Shown piece by piece: positions 25,997 through 39,216 of a stretch of 64,000 nucleotides of DNA. The position numbers were made by a program, and so were the translations under genes. The notes under the pieces were generated by a model. The model ran no database searches. It was not told where the DNA came from and was given only the letters and a program-made list of their open reading frames with translations. This DNA is from Sapria himalayana (taxonomy: Eukaryota; Streptophyta; Magnoliopsida; Malpighiales; Rafflesiaceae): assembly GCA_029783825.1 (NCBI GenBank), contig JAREIK010000751.1, positions 854,790 through 918,789 of the forward strand. The letters run 5' to 3'. Within the stretch, counting starts at the first letter, position 1. Each line of letters opens with the position of its first letter.

Positions 25997-26955
25997 TATG
26001 TTCTTGTGCTTTAAAACTTTTTGAAATTCATCTTTTCTCCTGAGTTTCAACTCTTTTCTCATGTGTTTTGCGAGCACTATGACATAATGCATTTTCAAAA
26101 TATTATATCAATTGTTAATAGTAACTATTCAATATCAAAAAAAAAAATTGATTTTTTCAATGTTGATTAGTTTGCAAAATTGATATACATTTTGATCATA
26201 GATAGGTCAATTGAAATCGTACACCAGAAATCATGAGTCTCAAAAAACTATTTCTTGTTGAAAAAAAATTTAAGGTTCGTAAACTTTGCATAAACTTTAA
26301 CTATAATACTCATCACTTATAAATTAAACATATTAACCTAACATAAATATAAAAATGGGTAAATTACCCATATTACTAAGATCTATAAGTGTTAGCTAGC
26401 TGGTATCCAAACCACTATATTACTCATTAATTATGCATTTTTTTTTTTGCATTATACATGCAATATCCATGTCAACTTCTTAGACAATTTCGTAAGAATG
26501 GATTTCTTTTCTTTTCAATCAAGAAATAAAATTAGAAATATACCTTACATTATTTATGTTGATTTAATATTATTCTCTATAGGTGATCAACCTTTAGATA
26601 AGTATTTTATATTAAATATCTAGATGAATTTTCTACATCATCAATTTTGTTTGCTAATCAATCTACCAAGTGTAATATTTAATTTGGTATCCTTCACATT
26701 ATTTCATGATGTTCTCTTCATAGTTTTTAGATTTACCAAAGGTTGTGTTAAGATTCATGAGTCCCAACTATTAGAATTGATCCCAAATATTAAGAACATA
26801 TACTTGACTCTAATAACAAATATTATGAAACCATAAATATTGAGGATGGATGATAGTTAGGGTTTAAGGTTTCTGAGGAAGGAAATCAACCACAAATAGA
26901 ACTATAATAAAATAAGCACACATGTACCATAAGAGAAGATGAAAGAGAGAGAGAG

Positions 26956-27002
<47 letters not shown>

Positions 27003-27180
27003 TATAGAAAGAGATAAGAAGAAAGAGATGGAGAAAAAAATTATCTTTTACTATTCATGCATTGTGGCCGAGCAATATTTCTATATGAATATTTTCTCAT
27101 TCTCTTCTTAAGAGACTAACATTTTGTTTCTATATAATATATTCTAATAGACATATTTACAAGCTTTTAAATAGTAACCT
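25878..27180. other. No gene seen; AT and GA/TA microsatellites
   Basis: AT runs occur at about 25,880-25,916 and 25,965-25,995, and a GA run passing into a TA run at 26,943-26,998. The remainder is AT-rich with only short frames (70 codons at 26,624-26,836, no domain). Confidence 0.6.
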
Positions 27181-27487
27181 AAAACCCCTCTTAGACTTAA
27201 GTTCAAATTACAACATCTTATAATATGTCATGACTTTATTCATGTTGTGGCCCCAAAGCACGGGTCATGACTTAAATCCTCAAGTTACCAATCACAGTGA
27301 CACTAAATATGTTGCAATGGAAATGATGTTACAACTTTACTTTAGTCATAACTTTACAAAACAAGTCATGAATTCAATGATGTAATCTTTTATTACAACC
27401 TCTTTAAAGGTTGCAACTCCATTATTGTTGTGACTCCAAGATAAAGTCATAGTTTTTAACTCTATTTGATGTTCTATTTTTAGTCAT

Positions 27488-27760
27488 CATGACTCTACAA
27501 AACATGAATTTTTGCTTTAGTTCAGTCACAACTCCATAGAACAAGGCGATGACATCTTTATAGATCTTCTAGCTTTAGTCTAGTTGTGATTCCACATAAT
27601 AAGGTTGTAACTCTACTCTAAATCTTTTAGCTTTAGTCTAGTGATGAATCCATAGAATATTAATGCAACTCTAGTGCAGATCTTATAGCTTTATTCTAGT
27701 CATGACTCCACTAAATAAGATCATTACTTTGCTACAAAGACAATAGCTTCGAAAGAAGTA
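27488..27760. repeat. 58-bp tandem repeat, three full and two partial copies
   Basis: Full copies run 27,527-27,584, 27,585-27,642 and 27,643-27,700, each exactly 58 bases. Each has the plan (C/T)(A/G)A(C/T)TCCA.A.AATA.GG, then AACTCTA, then ATCTT(T/A)TAGCTTTAGTCTAGT. A shorter copy precedes (from 27,488) and a partial one follows (to about 27,748). The wider stretch from 27,230 carries more diverged versions of the same GTCATGACTCCA-type motif. It lies next to a minus-strand copia polypurine tract (27,775-27,788), so it may belong to that element's LTR. Confidence 0.85.
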
Positions 27761-28171
27761 TGAACTAAAACTTAATATTCTTCCACTTAGTGAATACTTC
27801 TTCAACATTATTTAGCTATGCACCAGTAAAAATTTCTAGTACCCATAGCTTTCGTCAAGTAACCATTAATGATTTTTTTTTGTCATTTTTTTCTAATTAA
27901 GTTTTCTTCTATTCAACTTGCTCCCAGATGAAATGGTACTGAATATTGTTGTACTTGGACTTTACATGAAAGACCAAATTCCTTGCTAGATGGATAGTAC
28001 TTTGGATATTATATCAAAGCTTCAGGTCCCTCTGCTAATAACTAAACTCTATATACAACCTTCATATCCAAAAAAAACTTTCATATTTTCATTAATTACC
28101 ATATACTATACCTTTGTGAATGGGAGGGAAACTATCACTTGCATTTTACTCATCCAACTCATAGAATCACT

Positions 28172-28177
28172 ATACAA

Positions 28178-28213
<36 letters not shown>
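28172..28213. repeat. CA microsatellite
   Basis: About 20 uninterrupted AC units inside the RNase H part of the antisense copia relic. Confidence 0.95.
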
Positions 28214-28214
<1 letters not shown>

Positions 28215-28379
28215 GTAATACTTTAGATATCTACGTTTTCACCCTAGCCAACATCAACTGATCCATTGACTTCAAAGATCTATTCATTGATATTTTCACC
28301 AAATTGCAATACATAATCAAGAATACCATAAAGATACTGTAGTACTATTTGAATTCATTCTAATACTTTTTTCCTATAT

Positions 28380-28860
28380 TGAACATAAATCTATTTAACA
28401 CTTCCTAGTGGTGTTAACTAAGTTGGGAATCCTAGGCACAACCCACAATATGTTGTGGTTCAGTCATTCCTAGCACAACATGACACAGTTAAGAACCATG
28501 CCTGGAAGTGCCATGGGTTGGCCTAAAACATCTTTCAAGCCTTTCTGGGCTAATCTTTTTTCCATGGGAGGCTTGGTATGGCACTACCTAGCATGATAGC
28601 CTATGTGGGCCAATTTCAGCCCTGCTAGCCTAGTCTTGACCCAAGCTAGCCTAGAATGAACTAGCATAGTCTGGTCTGATCCATGCTAGCATAGATTGAA
28701 CCCAAACCAGCATGAATTGAACTCAGGCTAGTCTATGATGACTCAGGCTAGCCTATGATGACTCAGGTTAGCCTAGTCAAGCCTAGCCTGACTTGGAATG
28801 GCTCGACATGACCTATACAAAAGTTGTGCCAATAAACCATGTCAGCTACCCCTTTATAGA
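28380..28860. repeat. Less AT-rich insert with GCTAGCCTA-based minisatellite
   Basis: This block is clearly richer in G and C than its surroundings and interrupts the RNase H part of the copia relic. From about 28,624 to 28,795 it consists of units with core GCTAG.CTA. The best units are 20 bases (GCTAGTCTATGATGACTCAG then GCTAGCCTATGATGACTCAG at 28,728-28,767), preceded by longer, diverged ones. I find no coding content. It has the same flavour as 46,090-46,430 (motifs such as GGGTCATGCCA and CATGGGA), so both may come from one dispersed repeat. Confidence 0.6.
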
Positions 28861-31800
28861 ATCATATTAGCATCACACAACCCATTTGACATCTCTAACA
28901 CTTCCACAACATATGAAATGTATGGTCTAGTACATATCAAGGCAAAGACATGGCTCCCAACTATTTTGGAATATAGAATGAGGGTCATATGTTCCTTCTC
29001 TAGCTAAGTAGTAGGATACTACTTTGATATTAGCTCTATACTAATCAGCATACGAGTCCCTATAGGCTTGCAACCATATATATTGTATCTCCAATGTGTA
29101 ACTTTCACATACCTCTTCTTGTTCGAGACAATATCTTTTTCTTCCCATATATCTTGATCTCTATGCCAACTATGATGTTTTCTAGCTTGAAATATGTCAT
29201 ATCAAACTTCTCAGCAAGCAACCCTTTTATCAAAATAATCATGTCCATAGTATTTTTCAATTCTCACCAATAGCATGTCATCAACATACAATGTTAGAAA
29301 AATAAAATTTTCTTCTAACCTTTTAGTGTAGACATAATGGCTAGTCTCACATCTATTAAATCCTAGCTTCAAGATATATGAACCAAACTTCTAATGCCAA
29401 TTCCAAGAAAACTATTTTATCACATACAAAGACTTCTTTAGCTTGCATGCTAAGCTAGTTGGTTGTTCTATAATTTTTTTTTCTTAGGTCACCATGCAAA
29501 ATAGTCTTTATATCCAATTTCTTAATTCTAATTCATACCTTACTTTGGTAGCTAACACTTCTTGAATTGAGGTCGTTTTTTGCAACCACTAAGAAAATCT
29601 CATCATAATTAATACCTTCCACTTGAGAACACTACTTGGAAACTAGCTATACCTTGTATTTCTTTATCCTTCCATCAACCTTGAGTTTTAAATTGTAAAC
29701 TAATTTGCATCATTTTCCTTCTGATTCAAGATAAACTTCACAAAATTCTAGGTTTCATTCTTGTTCATGAACTATACTTCCTACTTCATGGATTTCTCTC
29801 ACTATATCTCATAAGTGAACCCACACAAAATCTTTTCAATGTAAAAGCTATCTCAACTAACTCTTCATCAAGAATGTTAGTGTTTAACTATGGAAGCTCT
29901 TCCTCAACTTGTTCACCTAGGTCAACAACTTCTTCTACATTGAGTCGTGACACTATAGGTCCATGTCATGATTATGGACAAAGTTGTGACTCCATGTCTC
30001 CACATAACAATATTAAATGTAGTTGCAATATCATATTTCCATGTCATGATAGTAGTCTATTATTATTCACAAACTTGTTCACCAATATCAGATTTTCCTT
30101 TTCAATATTAGGATTTTCATATAATGTCTTCATCGGTGGATTTACCCTTATACTTTTTGACACATCTCTACTATAGAAGACTATTATTGTATCTACATTA
30201 TAATGCTTGTAATCCTCAATACTTTCCTTGTAGACTATGAACTTGTACATATTTGATTTGAAGTTCAGTTTGTTCCTTTGGCATATTGACATATCCATCA
30301 CATCAAAATACGTTCAGATGGGCTATATTTGGCTTCCTTTCATATAATACCTCAAATAGTGTTTGATACTTCACTACATATGTAAATATATGATTCTTCA
30401 AGTAGTATGTTGTAGTAACTTATTTATCCAATAACTTTGGCTCTAAACATACCCAACTCCTCGTACACATTGGCTTCTCCATCAATATTCTTTTCAACCT
30501 TTCAACTACTCTATTCTATTGTAGTGTCATTATAATCATGTTTTCTTAATAATTTCTTGCTCATCATAGAATTGATCAATCAGAAAATATTCAATCCCAT
30601 TATCTATGTGTAGAATCTTTATCTTTTCATTGAAATGATTATCTACTAGTACTTTGAACTCTTTGAACATTTCCAATACTCTAGACATTTTATAAATGAA
30701 TTAGATCTACACATATCTGGAAAAATTATCAATGAATGACACATAATAGCTTAATTTCCCAAGTGATTCTTTTGGTGTTTCTCCTTACATATCATTGTAA
30801 ATCATATTCAACATTTCCAATGATATGATAGTAAAAATTTGAATTTTATCTACTTTTTTTCTTATAGATAATCTGAGTAAAACATGAGGGCTTTTTATAC
30901 AATTTGATAATATTTTCATTCTATTTAAGGATATAAACATTAGACTCTTCTCATTGATGTAACAAAGTCTCGGATATAATAATGTTTCAAATCATGAGAC
31001 TAGACGAGGTCGCGACTCCATGTCTCCACATCATGATGTCACCTGGTTGCAACATAATATTTCCACATTATTACTAGAATTTTTTTGTCCATGGATCTCT
31101 TCATTGAAATAAAGGATCCCACTTCAGCTATGATAATACTTTTCAGAATTTTGTATTAACTTTCACACCTTGTTCCATGAGCAATTACCATTACTCCTCA
31201 TGTCATCTTACAAGACTTGTCATTTTAATTGAACCTCATACCAACATTCATCATCACATGTATACAAATTAAATTTTTACTTAAAGTATGGAATATACAT
31301 GACTCCTAAAATAAATTTGAAAGTATCATCATGCATCTTCATCTTTGTCTTTCCATGACTAACTATCTTAACCATTGGGTTATTTCTTATAGTCACATCT
31401 CCTATTTCATAAGGCTCTTAATGAATGAACTAACTTTGATGAGGAGTCATGTGATATGATGTGCATGTGTCAAAGAATCAGATATCCTTATTAAAAGAAC
31501 ATGCCTCAACAAAATATAGGTCCCCATTAGTGGATGACTCCTTTATTGCCAAGCCAACTCATTCTCGAGTCTCTACTTGTGATAATGACATCTTGACTTG
31601 AGTTGGCAATCTTTGAAGTTTATGGAAATCCCTCTTAAAATGCTGAGGTATACCATACTTTTAGCATTTTAACTTTAGATTATTCACACTTTTTGATCTT
31701 TCGCATAACTTGGACTTTCTTCTAGACCAGTGCATCATTAGGTCTTTATTCCTCTCCCTCACAAATAATATACCCTTAGAGTATTTTTCCATTATGTTTT

Positions 31801-32149
31801 TCATCATATCATATGATCTGATAGTATAGCTACAACTATTATCTCATAGAATAATCCTATCATACCAAAATCAATGTTCATAATTAGATTTTTCCACATA
31901 TTAGGTAGTGAATAGAAGATGATAATAGTCTTATCATCACTGATCTCACAACCAATAAAATATAATTGACTAATTGGTGTCTAGAGCTCATGTAGATTTG
32001 AAATAAATAAATTATTCTTCTCCATGTAGAACTTATAGAGCTTCTTCTTCATAAATAATTTATTGACCAATAACTAGCAATGATACAACAATATTCAATA
32101 CTTTATGCACTTAATATTTTTGGTGATTTGACATGTATTTATTATTGTG

Positions 32150-33560
32150 ATTATACTCAATTTGAGCAATTATCAGAGAGATTTCATTAAATATTTATTT
32201 TAAGGAAATTTAATGAATATTAATGAAATTATAGTTATTTTAAAGGAAATTAGTAGACTTAGTGGATCAATAGCCTTGGAGGAGATAAGAAATAGAGAGT
32301 CATGATATTTCACATATCATGACTTGGGTAAATATTTGAGATCTTATTGAGTAGTTATGACATCATTTTTTGACCATGACTTTATAAGCCTAGTAATGTC
32401 AATCTTAGCATGTTATGAATCTATTACCATGTTGTTATAATCTTTTTATTTTCCAACATAGTCTTCCTAGTCATGATATTTTCTTAGAGTTGCAACTATA
32501 TTATCAAAAATACATAACTATCATGATATTATTTTTATTTCATGACAACCATGTAACCGACTATTATTATTATTCATGATAATTTTAGTTTTATGACTTA
32601 TTCAATATATAGCGAAAACACCAAATATTTGAATCACAATATTATTTTCTACCATAATATTTTGTTCTATAGAGTATTTACTCTAGTCATGATATTTCCA
32701 ATACCATGACTTTGTACTCCAACAACAAGACATCAAATTCATAGTCATTCATTGTACTATATGTTATCGAGACTAAATATATAGGTCATGACCACTCCCA
32801 TTGCTATGATACTTTGTTTGAGAAAAAAAATTATCCCTCATGATATTCCTCGTGTCATGGTATTATGCTCTAGAGTAGAGTTACTTGAATCATTACATTC
32901 ACTATTTCCATGAGTTTGGTACTCCAATGAAGATTGGATGAGACTGGAAAATCACAATATCAACCCAGCATCATGATGTCACTTACATCCTAGAAGTATA
33001 TAAGCAACACTTAAAATATTTTGTGAAATGAGAAACAAAGGAATTAGATTTTAAGTTAAGAGCAATAACATATCCTAGGCAGCATAATTCTAACCCCCAA
33101 TTAGGAAAAAAATCCAAGGTAAATATAAGTAATACTTATTGGGTTTAGGTTTTGAAACTTAGATCATCACCTAGGCTTTCATTGGGAACTCTTGATTCCC
33201 CAAGATGCCTCTCAAGATATTTTGCATGAAATCTTCTCTAATATTAAGCTATTTTGAAATCTATTGTTTTTGTAACATATTTATATGTGGTAAATACATG
33301 ATTTTGTAAGGCTAATGTTTATATTAATATTGTAGTTTCAATATTTATTAGAAATGAAATTTATGTTTTATACTATATCATAAGTTTATGTATGTCAGCC
33401 ATGCAGGACAGTGAAAAATATATCTTGAGAGACACTCATACAGTATAGTAAGAAGGAAGTAACAATCCTTTAAATCTTAATGTGTGAGATAAATATATAT
33501 ACAAAAACATAAGATTAAAATAAGTTTAATCATTATAAATATGGTATTTATGAAGATGAA
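32150..33560. repeat. LTR-like repeat, copy 1 (with trailing block)
   Basis: The start (about 32,170-32,400) matches copies 2 and 3: an AATTTTAATGAATATT-like run, a GAAAT.ATGA.TTTT stretch, a GGTGGAGTTGGTGA-like stretch, then GTCATGA-type motifs. A TATA-like GTATATAAGCAACAC stands at 32,998-33,012. The trailing block 33,425-33,560 (AGTAAGAAGGAAGTAAC, TGTGTGAGATAAATA) matches 36,595-36,720 behind copy 3. GTCATGA(C/T) and its variants occur many times. No coding frame is recognised. LTR nature is inferred from the TATA position and the repeated layout. Confidence 0.55.
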
Positions 33561-33639
33561 AGTACGAACATACTTACGATCAATCTATTGTGCATATTCT
33601 AGAAGAACTAACATCGTGTAATATGAGAGTTAAGGTAGA

Positions 33640-34480
33640 ATATTATTTAATATGTCAAATACTAAATAATATTGACTATTTGGTATAATTTTCATAATGT
33701 GTTTTTCTTGAAAGAACGATTTATTTATAATGATTTTACAAAAACTTAATTTTGGAGAATTTTAATGAATATTTATGAAATCATGAGTTTTTATTGTGAA
33801 ATGTGTAGTTTGGTGGAGTTGGTGACTAGAATGGGAACGAATGGTCATGCAAGTCATAACATTTGACATGCTATGATTTGATTACATCTTTTGAGTACTT
33901 TATAGATTGAGTTTGGCATCTAATCTTTACCAAAACTCTACATACATAGTTGTGCTAATCTTCATATGACATGACTCAACCACCTTGTTGACACAATTTT
34001 TTGTTATGTAACAATATTATTCTTTTGGTTGCAATGATTTCTTGAACTCATAGCTTAACTAGTTTGAAACAACTTAATGGCTATGACATTAATTTAATGT
34101 TGCAGAAACCAAGTACCCTACTAGTGATAAAAGTCATGGTAGCCTCCATATGTCAATACTTTTATTTTATCAAACCATAGAATACTCTAGTTAAACCCAT
34201 AACTATGATCTAGAGTCTTGATTTTTAGCTATAGAATATTATATAAAGCCAAACTTGAGCCATGAACAACACAAGCATAGTGACTTTGGGCTTAAGGGAG
34301 AAACCAAACTTATGGCTATCATTTAGCACCATGACAATAAGTTAAAAAGATTAGATATACAAGTCATATCCATAATATAGTACCACAACTTTATGTTACA
34401 AAAGCTAAACAGGTTATCACTACTTTCCAAATATCATGACCATCAATATAAATCATCATTATAATTTAAGATTTATGACT
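33640..34480. repeat. LTR-like repeat, copy 2
   Basis: It aligns with copy 3 (35,070-35,900). Both open TATTTA(A/G)TATGTCAAATA and then share AATAATATTGA, TTTTCATAATGT(G/A)TTTT, AATGATTT(T/C)ACAAAAACTTA(A/G)TTTTGGAG, TATAGATTG..TTTG(G/A)CATC and TACTAGT(G/A). Similarity looks around three quarters. The copies are about 1,430 bases apart. Confidence 0.7.
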
Positions 34481-35069
34481 TGAATCATACTTATCATACA
34501 TAATAGAGTAGCTATTGATTATTATTGAGTGATCTAAATTTCATATGAAATCCATGTGAGATCAAAATATAGACTAAAAGAAAACTCTATTACTTGTATG
34601 AATTCCATATTTGTAGTATGATATTAGACAAGTGACCTTTGTCCAACTAGTTTTTGAGATGCACCTAACCATAAAATTAGATATTGTAACAATATCACAA
34701 TAAGTTTGGCATTATTGATAGAGATAATTATTTATCTAGTTAATCAAATATAGTTAACATATCTACCCTTGAAAAGGGTAGTTCTATATTTAGTAGTTTT
34801 GATAATATAATTTAATTTCATTGAGATTTCTATTGTATACCTTGTATTTATCTATTAATCATGGTATTTTTATATTTAGTTTTTTTGTTTCTTATTTTTT
34901 AAGCTATTACCCTAATAAGCGAAGAAACTCTTGGACTAAGCAAACATCTTTGGATCCATAGATCAAGTAAACATGAAAAGGTATTTTGAAATAAAGAGAG
35001 GAGAGATATATTATGGAAGGGATGAGCAATAATAAAAAGGCCTGAGGTGGCAAGGTGTGGGTTGTCTAT

Positions 35070-36720
35070 TTAGTATGTCAAATATCAAATAATATTGAAT
35101 ATATTGCATGATTTTCATAATGTATTTTGCCTTAAAGATGAGTTAATTTGTAATGATTTCACAAAAACTTAGTTTTGGAGGATTTTGATGAAAAGTTATG
35201 AAATCAAAGCTTTTGTGTAAAATATATGGCTTGGTGTAGTTGGTGAATTGAAGGGAGGCAAAAAGTTATACAAGTCATAGTACCTAACATACTATAGCTT
35301 GATCACACCTTTGAATACTTATAGATTGGTTTTGACATCCACTCTTAGTAGAAAATCTACACACATGGTCAAGGTAATCTTCATATGTCATAATTCTACT
35401 TTCTTATTGATACATTTCTTTCATTATGCGGCAGATTCATTTTGAATTTAAGATTTCTAGGAGTCATAGCTAAACTAGCTTTAAACAACTTCATGGGTAT
35501 GACATTAATTTCACATCACAATAATGAAGTCACCTACTAGTACTAAATGTTGTGGTAGCCTTAATATGTTGTAATGTTATTTTTACCAAATCACATAATA
35601 CTCAAGCCAAAGTCATGACATTGATATGAAGCTATAACTTTTTGCTACATAAAGCTACAAGGAGCTAAACTCGAGTCACGACCAATATAAGTTCCGCAAC
35701 TCATGGCTCAAGAGAGAATCCAAAACCATGGCCGTCACTCAGAACCACAAAGATGGGTTATAAAGGTATATAGTATATGTATATGTTGAGGATACATTTT
35801 GATATCACAATTTTGTGTTATAAAGGCATATGAAGGTTAAATGAGTTGGTTTATAGAAAAAATAGACCAAAGTCATAGCTCATATACCAATTCCACAACT
35901 TTATGTTATGGAGGCTAAATGAGTTGTAACTTTTTCTAATATCACAACCATCAAGTAGAAGAAAGAGACTAGGGTTGTGGCTCATACCCAACACCACGAC
36001 TTTAGGTTATAGAATTAGAAAATCAAAGCAATAATTTTTATTCAGTGTCATAACATCCAATTAAAAAAAAACTCACATTAGACACTTAAATATATAAGGA
36101 AACCCCTAAAACCCCAAAAATAATCTATGAGAAGTGTGAAGAAGATGTCACAAAAGGCTCTACAACTTTATTTTTAGAGTGATACATGAGCAATAAGGGA
36201 AATATAAGGCACAAACATAAAAATTAGGAGATGAGTGTGTATTCTAATCTTCTCTTATGGGCAAATGAAAGTGGAATTAAGTTTTTAAGGATTTATATTT
36301 TAAATCCTAGATCTCTTGAGGGTTGAATTTAAGCACCTGAATTTATACGGGATGAATTTTTATCTATCTCATATTTTGTTCTCCCCAATTTTAGACTAAA
36401 AGAAGAATATAGATATGATATAATATATTTATTGTGATTGATAATTTGTTTAATACTTTAATGTAAATTGGTTTTATTATGTTGTTTGGTAATAGGTGAT
36501 TTGATAATTAAATAAAACTAGACTAAGATTTTAGCTATCATGGATTCATACATGATTGGAGTGATAGATGGTAATAGATAAACTATGAAATACACTAATG
36601 CATATAGTATAAAGAAAGTGATAGCCCTTCTGAATCATGATGTGAGAGATAGACTTATGCCAAAATCTAAAATTAAAATATATTTAATTATTGGGTGTGA
36701 GATGATTATGAAGAAAAAAA
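35070..36720. repeat. LTR-like repeat, copy 3 (with trailing block)
   Basis: Partner of copies 1 and 2. A TATA-like AATATATAAGGAAACC lies at 36,088-36,103, at the place equivalent to 32,998 in copy 1. The trailing block at 36,595-36,720 (AGTATAAAGAAAGTGAT, TGTGAGAGATAGA) matches the one behind copy 1. No open frame of note. Confidence 0.6.
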
Positions 36721-37077
36721 AAATAAGAATGCTTTTATAGGAAACTCTATTAAGCTTGTATTAAAAAAATTAACCTTCAATTGATGTTGAACAATAAATA
36801 AAATACTTTTCTAAGGATTTTTTATTGAGTATGTAAGTCATCTACCATAAAGGGAGATGGTGATAGATAAGTCTTGTGATAGGAGTGGTCAATGAAGGTT
36901 ATGAAGAAGCACAATAATATAATGCATTATCCTATTCAAGGCTTGATGAATACAAACAAATGGAAAAGAAAAACAAAAATAGGTGTAGCATAAAAAGAAA
37001 AAAAATACCATTGAGAGAAGAACTTAGAAAAATGACACATGATAGAGGGAAAAAAAATGTACCAGAGGAAAGAAGTA

Positions 37078-37113
<36 letters not shown>

Positions 37114-39216
37114 TGGATATCCTCTATAGAAAAAGAGAATTTTGCCTGGATGCATCAAAAAAAATACATAGAGGAGAGGCATGTTTCCTGCGTTTATATT
37201 TTAAAGAAATTGTGACTATGTGTTGTGTGTATTGTGTGATGTGGTTGTGGGTGTACTATGAAGGTTGTGTTGGCTGATCTCTTGGCCACATACATAGTCC
37301 AAGATTAATGTTTCTATGCATTTCCATATTTGTACATTAATCATTAAGTCTCATTGTGTAATAGATAATGTTTTGAAATAAACTAGAACCTTTTATTAGA
37401 ACAAGTGTTTCATTTTTGAACTACCACAATCGGTCCTAACCATATCTTTATTGGTATTCCAATAAAGATTCAGTTATGCTTCAATACCAGGTTTATTGGT
37501 ATTCCAAGTTCTGAAATTTTTAGGAAAGTTGTATCAGAGCATTTGATACCCAACAACAACTTTTGTTATATCTTGGTGTAGTGTTTGTAATATAGAATTT
37601 TATCACTTTCTTAATTCCATGTCAATCATAAGGTTAATTCTTCATGATGCCTCAAGATCCAAATGATTATGGCTACTTCTTTTTCAATAGAAACAACCAT
37701 GAGTTTAACTTCATTTGATTCACCTTCCTAAAGAAAATCTTTCACTGAAGTAATATTTTTCACAACACATTTATGGGGTTATCATCAATCAAGAAAATCT
37801 ATCACTATGCTACTTTCTTTTAATGCCCTCACCTTTTTCTAGTTAGTAGAATATCCATACAAAATGGAGAATATCAATTAAAAATATTTGTCTCCAAACA
37901 TTTGGCTCGGAAAAGAATCAATAGCATAGAAGTTCCACAATTCTTTTAGTTGGAATCATTAAAGGCATCATTCATTGTCTAAAAAATGCAATAGCCCTCC
38001 TAAAAAAAAATCTTTTCCATTTAGCAAAGATTCATTGTTCATCTCATGAAAGTTTATAGAACTTAAATTCAATGTTACAATATATTTTTTGTTAGTTATA
38101 AATATTAAAATGAATAAGGAAGAATATAATTAAATATATGATTAACAAGAATAATTTTAACTTATATTGCCAAAATATTTTTGATCCAACCAAACAAGCT
38201 CTTAAATCATTCAAAAGTATTTTGAAATAAAATATTCTACTTGACTTTTCTTTTTATGCTCCACCCAAGATAGGTACGGAGATCTTTTTCCTTAAAAAAC
38301 CTAATGTATTATTTATAACTTCCAAGACTTGTCTGCTTGGTGTTCTTGTTAAAATAAAATAACTTTTGTGGGGCTTAATATGGTGTCCAAAAAACACATA
38401 ATTGTTAATTTTTTCATCTCTTGACAATTGTATTTTTATGAAATTGATGGTGTTATTGACGAAGGACATGTGACTAGTTGATATATTAGTGTCCAAGAAA
38501 AATCTAGCATTTATGTCTTTCTTATAAAGATTACTGAGACTTCTTGGTAAAAATTATATTATATTATAAATAATAATAGAGAAATAGGTTCACCTTGTAG
38601 ATGTTCATGACTATCTGTGAAAAATAGAAAGCATCCACATTAATAAAAATAAAGAACTAATAACTGGTGATATATCTTCTCAATAAAATTTATTAGTTCT
38701 TCCAAAAGTAAAACACAAATATAAATGAATAAAAAATTTCATTCTTTCAATCATAAGCATTCCCCATACCACGTGAAAAAGGAAATCTTTTTGTCGATGA
38801 AATGTATAGTTTTTTGACTAGAAGAATATTTATATAATGTTTCTCCCAACAAAAAAATCATTGTTGGTTTTGTTAGTTAAAGTTTATGAGAATATATTTG
38901 AGCCTTTTGGTAAGGGGGGTGAATATGTTAGATGATTTTACATATGATATTATATAGCATAATTGTCTTAAAGTCCTACCTCAATGATATGGGGGCCACC
39001 TGATTTTTTCATTCTACAAAAGAGGAAATAAAGAATAAAATGAAGATTGAGAATCTTTATTATATTTTATTTCATTAATAATTATTGTTGAGTTGAATGA
39101 GTATGGAAAAAAATTCCAAATATATTATTCATGCACATTCAATCATTACCTAACATGTACTCTCGTAGTCCATGTTTTATGATCATTCACAATGATGAGT
39201 TTTCTCGAGGAAAGAG
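36721..39216. other. No gene supported; possible copia 5' start, TC microsatellite
   Basis: A 105-codon frame (36,960-37,277) spans a TC run (37,081-37,112) and shows no domain, so I leave it uncalled. At 37,529-37,540 stands TTGTATCAGAGC, one base from the initiator-Met primer-binding site TGGTATCAGAGC, preceded by LTR-like text. This hints at a + strand copia start, but nothing downstream is recognisable. The minus-strand frame at 38,254-38,496 (80 codons) has no domain I know. Confidence 0.45.

Larger units (their letters stand above)
27775..32090 (-). pseudogene. Decayed Ty1/copia element (gag-pol), antisense
   Basis: Read from the minus strand, the copia order is clear. Gag core lies near 32,060-31,800 (KKKLYKFYMEKN ... 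ISDDKTIIIFYSLP). A degenerate zinc knuckle is at 31,680-31,621 (C..YGIPQHFKRD). Integrase pieces occur near 30,620-30,480 (HIDNGIEYF, then VVERLKRIL). Reverse transcriptase follows near 29,720-29,560 (KYKARLVSK, VEGINYDEIF) with the catalytic TLYVDDMLLV at 29,297-29,265. The RT/RNase H connection is near 29,215-29,030. The RNase H end is at 27,970-27,911 (KSKYNNIQYHFIWEQVE). A polypurine-like AAGTGGAAGAAT follows at 27,788-27,775. Stops and frameshifts are frequent. LTR ends could not be fixed. A less AT-rich insert (28,380-28,860) breaks the RNase H part. Confidence 0.85.

Noticed and set aside
27488..27760. CRISPR-like array
   Set aside because: Units are head-to-tail without unique spacers, and this is plant nuclear DNA.
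36960..37277. 105-codon + frame with a Ser-Leu repeat
   Set aside because: The repeat is a TC microsatellite, no domain is seen and flanking sequence is repeat-rich. Not called.
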